A stretch of 64,000 bases of DNA from Castanea sativa. Its lineage: Eukaryota; Streptophyta; Magnoliopsida; Fagales; Fagaceae. The DNA is taken from assembly GCF_040712315.1 (NCBI RefSeq), contig NC_134020.1:13741251-13805250 (forward strand). The letters run 5' to 3'. This document shows, one piece after another, positions 23,460 to 32,782 of the stretch (position 1 is the first letter of the stretch; the number at the start of each line of letters is the position of its first letter). Below the pieces are notes generated by a model. It did not search any database, had not been told where the DNA came from, and was given only the letters and a program-made list of their open reading frames with translations. The translations under genes and the position numbers were made by a program.

Positions 23460-23732
23460 CTAAAAGAAAGTAAATTGTTGTGAATGGAAGTTAACAGTAT
23501 TGCATGGTTTATTTTGACACCACGCAATCTTTCTTTTTCTTCTTTTTTTTTTTTTTTCTTCTTTTTTCTGGGAGTTATCCTTGCTTTTAGTTATTCGACA
23601 TGTTATGGGATATACAATAGTTAGATCATATAATCTTTATCGGGGATATTTTTTATATTTAAACATCTTAAATATAATTCGATTGCCTTTTACTCCTTTT
23701 GTGTAATTTTCAAATATGTAACCTAAATAATT
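20937..23732. other. Intergenic DNA, no gene recognised
   Basis: AT-rich sequence with no coherent reading frame. It includes a (GT)n tract at 21178-21197, a possible hAT-like MITE at 21293-21490, T-rich runs at 21841-21858, and a (TA)n microsatellite of about 40 bp at 23417-23457. I cannot assign the remainder. Confidence 0.6.
21293..21490. mobile_element. Possible hAT-like MITE
   Basis: About 200 bp bounded by tgtccgtttgg on the left and ccaaacaaaccc on the right, which are imperfect inverted repeats of each other. The interior has the 'ctattcatgg..cccactg' phrases common in plant MITEs. I could not find a clean 8-bp target duplication, so the call is tentative. Confidence 0.45.
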
Positions 23733-23935
23733 GGATATATATATGTATGTGTATGTATGTATATATACACTATTGATCCATATAACTCTTGTTGTAATCA
23801 TCGTAATAGATTGGCTATAGTCTTTGATTTTGGGTGAATTGTGTAAATCTGTGCTTTTATGTTTGCGTGTTGATATTCTCTGCTCTTTGTTGTTTGCATC
23901 CCATAGATTTGTGTCAAGTTTCCTAATTCTTAATA
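23733..23935 (+). repeat. Partial LTR, relative of 25176-25353
   Basis: After a TA/TG-rich stretch, 'ataactcttgttgtaatcatc' through 'catcccatagatttgtg' aligns with 25195-25350 ('taactcttgttgtagccatc' through 'catctcatagatctgag'). Both look like the 3' end of one LTR family. The two copies flank about 90 bp and may be the remains of a small LTR element. Confidence 0.5.
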
Positions 23936-24022
23936 AATAGAGTGAAATTGGATCTAAGTGGGAGCAATAGTCGCAAGTGTGATATTAGAAGATGTAGAAT
24001 GAGTGTGTGTGTATATATATAT

Positions 24023-25353
24023 TGTTGAATATATTATTAGTAACGCAATGTATTATACCATGTCGTATATACTAAAGTGGATGCGGAAGTGGAAGCATAG
24101 AATAGGAACACTGAGAACACGAGATTACATGGTTCAGCCTTATTGGCCTACATCCACAGAGGAATCCCTTAAGGGCTACATCTTTATTGTATAAGAGTGT
24201 AGCACAGAACCTGTGTTACAATGAACCTAACATGAGCATATATAGGTGACTAAACCCTATACTACTAGTACAAGTAAGAGTAGGCTTGGGCCTATTACAT
24301 TGGGCTAATATGTCTAATATATATATATATATTGTAGGGATGGAGGGCCCAAATATAGGTATTAGGCCGTGGGCCGTGCCCGAGAACATCAGATAGCTTG
24401 AGAACAAGAAAATACTAATGAAGGCATACAGGTTAATGGGCCATAGGAGAAGTCTGATCATAAGGAGCTGGAAATGTTGTCCGAAGAGAAGTACCTCCTC
24501 GGCTAAACAGAGGAGAGGTCAAAGGTCCGACCCTTCATCAAGAACAAGGCAACAAGCAATTGTGCTGATAAGGATAAACATCAGATAGGGATAAGATAAA
24601 AGAGAGTTAGGAAATATCTGAGAAGAAAGCTGCTACCACTGCATTGAATGCTCTGCAGCTAACCCCCTAACCGCATTAATGTGAATGTGATATCTGAACA
24701 GTAATATTCAGCCTTACAAATACCTACAAAGATTTCAAAAATGTGCTGATAGGATAAGTATCAAATTCAGCAATTTGATCTACACGTGGAGGGATGAGAT
24801 GAAGGAAGGAAGGGGAATATAAATGAGAAAAACCTCATTACAGTGGGGATGATTAGAAAATCTAAGGAAAAAATCACTATAGATTCAAGAATTGTAATTT
24901 TGTATAAGTTTAAGAGAAATATATAAAAACAAACCATCCTTGGACTTGGCCAAGGAGAAATTTTCTTGCCCAAAACTGTCAAGTCCAAGGAGCAATTTTC
25001 TTGCTCAAAACTGTTTGTTTTATTCTTTCTAACAATAACTAACTTACTGGGACTACTATTCACTTAACTCATTGAAAATTCATCTGTAAGCCTACTTTCT
25101 AACAAATTCATTATTTTGGACTCTTTGGACCATTGACCCTTCATAAGGGCTTTAGGAGCAAATCGTGCCCGTGTGTATATATATATCATAATAATTCATG
25201 TAACTCTTGTTGTAGCCATCATAATAAAATTACAACAAACTTGTGAACGTAGCCTTGGTTTTTGGGTGAAACATTTAAATCTATGAGATAATTTTTTCTA
25301 CTCTTTCTTTTCTGTTTTTTACATCTCATAGATCTGAGTGGTGTTTTCTAACA
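24023..25353 (+). repeat. Degenerate LTR split by a nested solo LTR
   Basis: Starts TGTTGAATAT (24023) and ends TTTTCTAACA (25353). It is interrupted at 24333-25175 by a different solo LTR. Without that insert it is about 490 bp. Phrases such as 'acacgagattacatggttcagcc' are typical of plant LTR starts. No matching target duplication is visible, so the boundaries are provisional. Confidence 0.5.
24333..25175 (+). mobile_element. Solo LTR, Tat-like family (TSD TATAT)
   Basis: 843 bp from TGTAGGGATGGAG to about 25175. TATAT lies on both sides (24328-24332 and 25176-25180). It carries the conserved LTR box at 24629-24681, a CACGTG G-box at 24783-24788 and TATAAA at 24818-24823. Its closest relative here is 45437-46243. 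No internal region remains, so it formed by LTR-LTR recombination. Confidence 0.75.
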
Positions 25354-25481
25354 CTGCTTATTATGTATTATAGCACCTAGGTATTTAATCGGTACTCTTA
25401 TATTCTTAGCTAAAAAGAAAGGTACTTATATATACTAAGATAACAATATACTTTCCTTTTGAATTTTTTTTTTAAAAAAAA

Positions 25482-25686
25482 CTAAAATATACTTTGGTAA
25501 TTAAAGTTTGAGATTTTTCTTTTTCATTTTATCTATTTATGTTTCAAAAATTTTATATTGGCTCATCATATTTGATTTCATTTTCATATTGGTTCCGCTG
25601 TTCATTTTCGTTAGTAATTTAATTGTTAAGTTTCTTTCATGTTTAATTATTTCATAAAATATATATATATATACATATATATATAT
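25482..25686 (+). mobile_element. Left arm of decayed TIR element (Mutator-like?)
   Basis: Reading inward from 25482, 'ctaaaatatactttggtaat' and 'atttatgtttcaaaaattttat' have a diverged inverted counterpart at 36891-36780. Over the best 66 bp about three quarters of positions match, with mostly transitions as differences. Element 2 inserted between the arms. Without it the element would be about 430 bp. I found no 9-bp duplication because the outer edges run into homopolymers. Confidence 0.4.
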
Positions 25687-26446
25687 TGTGGGGGTAAAAA
25701 TGCTTGAAGGCACGTTTGGGCCTTGGGCCTGGTTAGTTGGTATAAGTCTGTTCAATCAGAGTCTTCTGGGCCCACAGGTTAGTCCGCACTACAATGGTCC
25801 GAGAAGTAGTCCGAGGTGGAGTATCTCCTCGGACAGGCCCAGTAAAGGCCATGGGACTTGCTAAAGGAATTAAAGACTGAATTCTGGAAGGCCTGTTGGG
25901 TAAAGGCGTGATCCAAGCACCCATTAGAAGCAGAAACGTGGAAGAAATATCTGAGGAAAAAGCTGCTACCACCACATTAAAGGCCCTGCATCTACCTCCC
26001 TGGCCGCATTAATAGGAAAATGACCTCTGAACAATAGTATTCAGCCTTCCAGCTATTATTTGAAGACTTTAAGAAGGTGGTGGATGGGATAAGTATCTAG
26101 GAGGAAGATCTGTGTTACACGTGGATGAAACAGGGAAGAAGAAGAAGGATATAAAAAGACGAGAGAGGAAAGAAGAGGGGGATCTCTTTTTTTTAAACTA
26201 AAAATTGTAATCTTTTGCTTAGAGAAAGAAAGGCTATACAAAGTGTCCTCGGCTTACGTTAGAGGAGGGTGTTTTGTCACATTCATCTATTACTTGCATA
26301 GACTATGACATTCTAGCATGTTTATCAACTTTCCAATATCCCTAACTTAGGTTTCAAACCCATACTCTACAAATTTCATTATATAAGGCTCTTTGGGCCT
26401 GAGCCCATCACTCATTTTGGGTCCGGGTACAAATTGTGCACTTACA
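25687..26446 (+). repeat. Element 2, 5' LTR
   Basis: 760 bp, TGTGGGGG...CTTACA. The promoter has a CACGTG G-box at 26118-26123 and TATAAAAA at 26150-26157. The conserved LTR box is at 25961-26012. Flanked on the left by TATAT. Confidence 0.92.
26118..26157 (+). promoter_or_regulatory. Element 2 LTR core promoter: G-box and TATA box
   Basis: CACGTG (26118-26123) lies 26 bases upstream of TATAAAAA (26150-26157), preceding the gag-pol transcript. G-boxes bind plant bZIP and bHLH factors. The same pair is kept in the solo LTR at 24333 (24783 and 24818). The 3' LTR keeps the G-box (36325-36330) but its TATA reads TATAAGAA. Confidence 0.6.
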
Positions 26447-26447
26447 A

Positions 26448-26466
26448 TTGGCGGCGTCTGTGGGGA
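26448..26466 (+). promoter_or_regulatory. Element 2 primer-binding site
   Basis: ttggcggcgtctgtgggga starts two bases after the LTR end. It has the same form as element 1's site on the minus strand. tRNA identity not assigned. Confidence 0.7.
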
Positions 26467-26494
26467 ATCGAGTGTTGAAAGAAATTGGAAGGTG

Positions 26495-27900
26495 ATGGCA
26501 GGCTTAGGTTTGCGTCATGCAGAATCTCAGGGGTCCCAGCGCGAAGATCATTTTGACCGTCTCGAGCATTGGAGGGATTGAGAGGGAAGTGTGCATACAC
26601 CACACCATGATGCAAGCCACTCGTATAGTGGGAGCAGGGCCACTCATGAGGATGATGTTGAGGCCATGCAGAGGGAGATTAACCACCTCAAGAAAAAGCT
26701 ACGCCGTATCAGACGAAGGCGAGCTTCACCTCAGTCTAATCCTTCCTTTAGGGGGTCACGGGGAAGCAGTTACAGTCCAAGGTCCAAGACTCCCCCTAGT
26801 GAAACCTCCTCTTACAAGAAGGATGAGCTTCCAAGTTGTAAGCATAAGAAGTTTCCCTCCAGGGGCTTGGGTAACGATGCTATGAGCCGAGCGTTGCACC
26901 AACTCTCCAAGTCCCCCTTCTCATGCAGGATCGAGAAGGGAAGGCTTTCACGACGGTTCACTCAGCCCACCTTCACCATCTATAATGGCAGGACAGACCC
27001 AGTCGAACACGTGAGCCATTTTAATTAGAGGATGGCGGTACATTCCCAGAACGAAGCCTTGATGTGCAAAGTCTTTCCCTCTAGCTTGGGACCTGTCGCT
27101 ATGAGATGGTTTAACGAACTAAAGCTAGGGTCTTTCGATTCTTTCATGGAACTCACTAGGGCATTCGTGTCTCGATTCATTACATGCAGCAGAATCCCTC
27201 GGCCTTTGGACTCATTGTTATCTATGGCCATAAGGGAGGGTGAGACTTTGAAAGCATATTCTGACAAGTACTGAGAAATGTTTAACGAAATCGACGGAGA
27301 TTTTGATGAAATGGTGGTTAACACTTTCAAAGTGGGCCTCCCAACTGATCATGATTTAAGGAAATCTCTGACCAAAAAGCCCGTGCGAAGTGTACGTCAC
27401 CTCATGGATCGCATCAAGACGAACAAAAGGGTTAAGGAAGATCAACAACAAGGTAAGGGTAAGGCGAAGGTTATCCCGCATGAGAGAAGGGATTTCAGGT
27501 CGGACAGGTACCATAACAATAAGCCGAAGAGAGATTTCTCTAGGCAATCTAGTTCAGCCAATCCTCAAATAGTTAATACCGTATTCCAAGAACCGGTGCA
27601 CCAACTGCTGGAGAAAGTCCGTAAGGAACCCTACTTCAAGTGGCCCAGTAAGATGGCGGGGGACCCTACGAAACGGAATCAGAACCTTTTTTGCCAGTAT
27701 CATTAGGATGTGGGTCATACCACCGAGAATTGTTGGACCCTTTGGAACCATTTAAAGCAGCTTGTTAGCAAGGGAAAATTGAAGCAGCACCTGTATCAAC
27801 CCAACAGACAAGGTAATCATTCGGGTTCAAACAATCAGAAGAATAACTCATCTCGGCCACCTTAGGGAACGATTAATGTCATCTTCGCTGCACCGGGTAG
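26495..27900 (+). pseudogene. Element 2 gag
   Basis: One frame from ATG 26495. An N-terminal coiled-coil region (DVEAMQREINHLKKKLRRI) and basic/serine-rich linker precede the retrotransposon gag domain (FTIYNGRTDPVEHVSHFN, CKVFPSSLGPVAMRWFNEL, LSMAIREGETLKAYSDKY, VNTFKVGLPTDHDLRKSL). A knuckle-like C..H...GH.TE.C region is at 27695-27740. Stops at 26579, 27026, 27272, 27704 and 27863 break it; each fits a C-to-T or G-to-A change of Gln or Trp except 26579 and 27863, whose original codons are uncertain. Confidence 0.88.
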
Positions 27901-27922
27901 GATCGGTTCCTGTCCCAGAAGG

Positions 27923-28535
27923 GTGATGGTGGTGTCACATTCCCATGCCGAGAAGTCTGGCTCAAGGCTGAAGAGGATCAAAGGGAGCACGCCTATTTTG
28001 GGATTCTCTAATAAAGATAAGGTTGGAACTATTCAACTACACGACGATGCCCTGGTGGTCACATTGAGGATAGGGAATTATGACGTCAAGAGGGTGATGG
28101 TCAATCAAGGTAGCGGTGCGGATACTATGTACCCTGACTTATTCAAGGGGCTTAATTTAGGGCTGGAGGATCTCACTCCCTATGACTCACCGTTGATAAG
28201 TTTTGAAGGGAAGGCTGTTATACCAAAGGGACAGATTCGATTGCCCGTACAATTTGGCTCGGAAACGGACGATGTGGATTTCATTGTGGTTGACGCATAT
28301 TCTCCATACACGGCCATCGTCGCCAAGCCTTGGCTGTATGCTTTGGGTGCTGTCTCTTTGACTTTACATGTTAAAGTAAAATTTCCCTCAGGTGGATTCA
28401 TTGAAGAAATTCTTGGTAGCTAATCGGTAGCAAGGCAATGCATATCGGCCGTAGTGCTGCATCAAGCCAAATCAGAGTCCTCGGCCTCGGCTGTGGAAGA
28501 CTTATAGCAATTAACAACTCTGGATGCACTCGGTG
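27923..28535 (+). pseudogene. Element 2 aspartic protease
   Basis: Continues gag's frame. The protease core is present (ALVVTLRIGNYDVKRVMV, GSGADTMYPDLFKGL, then VVDAYSPYTAIVAKPWL). The catalytic Asp codon at 28103-28105 is AAT (Asn), a G-to-A change, so the enzyme would be dead even without the stops. Stops follow at 28421-28423 and 28505-28507. The domain would process Gag-Pol. Confidence 0.85.
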
Positions 28536-28537
28536 CG

Positions 28538-30600
28538 GTGATAGCAGAGGAGGCCACGTGTGAAGATTTGGAAAGATTTCTCATAACCGATGACCCCGAA
28601 AGGTTCTTTCAAGTTGGGATACGGTTACTACACCAAGAGAAGATGGAATTGGTGATGTTTTTAAAAAACAATATCGATGTTTTTGCTTGGGATCCCTATG
28701 AGGCTCCGGGGGTTGACCCAAGCTTCATTTGCCATCATTTGAACGTCAACCCTGCCATTGTTCCCAAGAGGCAACCACCTCGGCGTTCTTTGAAAGAGCA
28801 TTCCGAGGCCGTAAAGGAAGAGGTGCTCAAACTCAAAAGGGCTGGGGCTATTAAAGAAGTTTTCTATCCAGAATGGTTGGCGCACACGGTCGTAGTAAAA
28901 AAGAAGAGCAAAAAGTGGAGAGTATGTGTGGACTTCACAGACCTGAACAAAGCCTGCCCGAAAGACTCGTTCCCGATGCCTCGCATCGATCAGCTAGTGG
29001 ATGCTACGGTCAAGCATCCTCAAATGAGTTTTTTAGATGCCTTCCAGGGTTATCACCAAATACCATTGGCGTTGGGTGATCAGGAGAAAACTGCCTTCAT
29101 TACTCCTACGGGGAATTATCACTATAAAGTGATGCCATTTGGTTTGAAAAATGCAGAGGCTACTTACCAAAGGATGATGACCAGGATGTTCGAATCGTAG
29201 CTGGGGAAGACCATTGAGGTATATGTGGATGATATGGTAGTGAAGAGTAAGACAATACCTATGCATGTGAAAGATTTGGACGACACTTTTCAAACGCTTA
29301 GGAAGTACAAGCTGCACCTTAACGCCTCAAAGTGTTCTTTTGGGGTGGGCTCCGGAAAGTTCCTAGGCTACATGGTGACTCATAAAGGAATAGAGGTAAA
29401 CCCAGCACAGGTCAGAGCCATTCAGAGCCTGCAACCACCTCGGAATCTGAAGGAAGTTCAGAAATTGACCGGGATGACTGCTGCTCTCAGCAGATTTATC
29501 TCTCGGTCCGCTGATAGGTGTATGCCTTTTTTCCAATTGTTAAACAAATGGAAGGGATTCCAATGGTCCGAGGAATGTGCTTTAGCTTTTCAGCAACTTA
29601 AGGAATATCTTTCCCAGCCACCTATCATGTTTTGGCCGGAGGTCAATGAAATCCTGTTCGCATACCTAGCTATAGCTATCTATGCAGTCAGCCTGGTTCT
29701 GATAAGGGACGACGGTGGGGTACAAAGACCGGTTTATTATGTCAGCAAATCTTTAAATGAAGCTGAGGTGCGTTATTTGCCTTTAGAGAAGGCAATTCTG
29801 GCCGTAGTCCATGCTACACAAAAACTTCCTCACTATTTCCTTCCTCACTATTTGCAGTCTTACACCGTCGTGGTTTTGACTCAACTGCCTCTCAAATCAG
29901 TATTACGAAGTACTAACTACTCGGGGAGGGTAGCCAAGTGGGGAACTATTCTGGGAGCTTTCGATATCAAATATATGCCGCGCACCTCGGTGAAGGGCCA
30001 GGTTCTCACTGATTTGGTGGCAGAATTCGCCGAACCATCGTTGGAAGAAACTGCGAAGGAATCGCACATGGATAAAAATCAGTTGGCATGATCACAAGCG
30101 AAGGGCCTCCGATTTGGAAAGCGTATGTTGATGGGGTAGCAAACCAGAGGGGATCTGGTGTTGGACTTGTTTTGGTATCCCCTGAGGGAATTACCTTTGA
30201 GAAATCATTGAGATTAGCGTTCTCAACCACTAATAACGAGGCTGAGTACAAAGTTGTCTTGGTCGATATGGATATGGTACGAAGAATGGGGGGAAAGATA
30301 GTTCATATGTCCTCGGATTCTCAATTAGTTGTGGGCCAAGTGACAGGGACCATGGAGGCTAGGGATCCAAGAATGCAAGAGTACCTGACCCAGGTCAAAT
30401 GTTTACAATCCGAGTTTGATTCTTTCATCCTTTCGCACGTTTCTAGAAGTGGAAATACGCATGCGGACTCGTTGGCCACGTTGGCGACGTCCTCAGCTCA
30501 GTGTTTGCCTAGGATTATCCTCGTCGAAGACTTGTTGAAATCGACTTTAACTGCCACAGGTGCCATCCATATCCACCTGATAAGGCCCGGACCTAGCTAG
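28538..30600 (+). pseudogene. Element 2 reverse transcriptase and RNase H
   Basis: RT reads KKWRVCVDFTDLNKACPKD, SFLDAFQGYHQIPLA, MPFGLKNAEATYQRMM, a stop at 29198-29200, then EVYVDDMVVKS with the catalytic YVDD. The first RNase H (PVYYVSKSLNEAEVRY) and a second, archaeal-type RNase H (YVDGVANQRGSGVGLVL, NNEAEY, SSDSQLVVGQ) follow. A TGA at 30089-30091 and a frameshift within the next 30 bases separate the two. The dual RNase H arrangement is typical of Tat elements. Confidence 0.9.
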
Positions 30601-31836
30601 ATGGACCCCGTGGTTTCTTTTCTAAAAAGCGATGTTCTGCCTGAGGAGAAGTCTAAAGTAGATAAAATTCTTCGAAAGGCGCCTCGGTTCTAGTTGTCTG
30701 AGGATCAAAAGTTGTATAAACGCTCCTTTTTCGAACCATACTTGCTGTGTGTACATCCTGAAGCGACGGAGGCACTTTTGGAAGAATTGCACGAGGGAAT
30801 TTGTGGAAGCCATACTGGGGGGAGATCCTTAGCCCATAGAGCTCTGACTCAAGGATATTGGTAGCCCAATATGCAGAGAGAAGCTCAAGACTACGCAAGA
30901 AAATGTGACCAATGCCAAAGATTTGCTCCCAATATTCATCAGCATGGTGGAGTCCTTAATCCTTTGTCTAGTCCTTGGTCATTCGCTCAATGGGGACTGG
31001 ATATAGTTGGGCCTTTTCCGAGGGCTGTGGGAAACAAAAGGTGGCTACTCGTGGGAACTAATTACTTCAACAAGTGGGTTGAAGCTGAGCCCCTATCAAA
31101 TATTAGGGATGTGGACTCCAAGAAATTTATCTGGAAGAACATTATCACTAGATTTAGGGTACTTCACATGCTTATTTCAGATAATGGCATGCAATTTGAT
31201 AGTAAAGCTTTCAGAAAATATTGTAATGATTTGGGTATCACAAATAGATACTCCACTCCCGCTTATCCTCAGGGAAATGGGCAGGCCGAGGCCGTTAACA
31301 AAGTTATAATCAGTGGACTTAAGAAGAGGCTGGATGACGCAAAGGGTAAATGGGTAGAGGAATTGCCACACGTTTTGTGGACATATCGGACTACGCCACA
31401 AAGATCCATGGGAGAAACACCTTTCTCCATGACCTACGGGGCCGAGGTAGTAATACCTTTGGAATCTGGGTTTCCCACATTAAGGACGAATTCTTTCAGC
31501 CTGGGAAATAACGATGGCATCCTGGAAAGAAGCCTGGATCTGGTTAAGGAATGGTGAGAGGCCGCTATGGTCCAAATGGTTTATTATCAGCAGAAGCTCA
31601 AACGAGGATATGATGCTCACGTGAAGCTGAGGCCACTAGCGCCTAGGGATTTGGTGTTGAGGAAAGTCATGGGTACTGCCAAAAATACAACGTGGGGAAA
31701 GCTAGCACCAAATTAGGAAGGACCTTATCGGATCATTTCTGTAGCGGGCATAGGGTCATATCGCTTAGCTGATCTAGATGAAAAAATTGTACAACGCCCT
31801 TGGAATGTAAACAACCTACGAAGGTATTATTATTAA
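30601..31836 (+). pseudogene. Element 2 integrase
   Basis: Zinc region (ELHEGICGSHTGGRS, then KCDQCQRF) and core with all three catalytic acids visible: WGLDIVGPF, LISDNGMQFD and GNGQAEAVNK. The C-terminal part holds HVKLRPLAPRDLVLRKV and ends RPWNVNNLRRYYY with TAA at 31834-31836. No chromodomain. Stops lie at 30598, 30691, 30862, 31555 and 31714, four of them best explained as Trp codons and one (31555) as Arg CGA. Confidence 0.9.
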
Positions 31837-31904
31837 TAAAAAGCATTTTTGTTGTTCGTTGTTTAAATTATCATTATACAGTTCGATTTACTTATTGCTA
31901 CTCA

Positions 31905-32340
31905 TAGATGTCAAACAGAAACTTGGTCATATATGGTCCTCGGACCACATACCTTGTGGAAATTGATGTCCTATTGACTGTTAAACAGAACCTTAGTTAT
32001 GTCGGGTCCTCAGACCTTCTACTTTGGGGAAATTAACATTTCAAGTCACTATTTCTAGATGTCAAACAGAAACTTGGTCATGTATGGTCCTCGGACCACA
32101 TACCTTGTGGAAATTGATGTCCTATTGACTGTTAAACAAAACCTTAGTTATGTCGGGTCCTCAGACCTTCTACTTTGGGGAAATTAACATTTCAAGTCAC
32201 TATATCTAGATGTCAAACAGAAACTTGGTCATGTATGGTCCTCGGACCACATACCTTGTGGAAATTGATGTCCAATTGACTGTTAAACAGAACCTTAGTT
32301 ATGTCGGGTCCTCGGACCCTCTACTTCTGTAAAATTAGCA
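31905..32340. repeat. 151-bp tandem array in element 2 3' region
   Basis: Nearly three copies starting at 31905, 32056 and 32207, exactly 151 bp apart and almost identical. Each unit is itself two diverged halves of about 75 bp: one with acttggtcatgtatggtcct, one with ccttagttatgtcgggtcct. Both halves carry a near-palindrome of the ggtcctcggacc type and a ggggaaatt/gtggaaatt motif. The array lies between the integrase stop and the end of the antisense ORF. Confidence 0.95.
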
Positions 32341-32782
32341 GAAACCATAAGACACGAGTGTTGATGCATTGAGGAGCCACGGTAAGTTTGATGGATTGCT
32401 TTATGCCCCAACTAAATGCTAAAGTTCAGTTTTAGATTGTGTATTGTTGTATTACATGTATTATGGTTTTGAGGCATGATTTACATATATGCACCAAGTG
32501 TATGTACTTTTATTTGAAGCTACTGCTAATCGAAATGTTGTAATGACATTAGTATTGTTGTAATAAAGGTTGAAAGCTAGTCGAAAATTGAATCTTCAAA
32601 ATTTCTCATTAATTTTTGTCAATGAATACATCGAAGATAAAATTTTGAAATAAAAATTAAAAAAAAAAAAAAAGAAACTGGGCCTTAAGGAAAGTCCTAA
32701 TACAAAACAAAACAAAACTGAAACTAATACAAAAAAAAACTTATCACAAAAAGGAAAAAGGGAGTCCCAAGTGGCCTGAGCC
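32341..32782. other. Element 2 non-coding region between array and antisense ORF
   Basis: AT-rich sequence with an A-rich run near 32660 and no reading frame. It would hold the ends of both convergent transcripts. A repeated 'acaaaacaaaac' stretch lies near 32703-32716. Confidence 0.4.

Noticed and set aside
31905..32340. Possible CRISPR-like or regulatory array
   Set aside because: A simple 151-bp tandem repeat with no spacers, in a retrotransposon 3' region.
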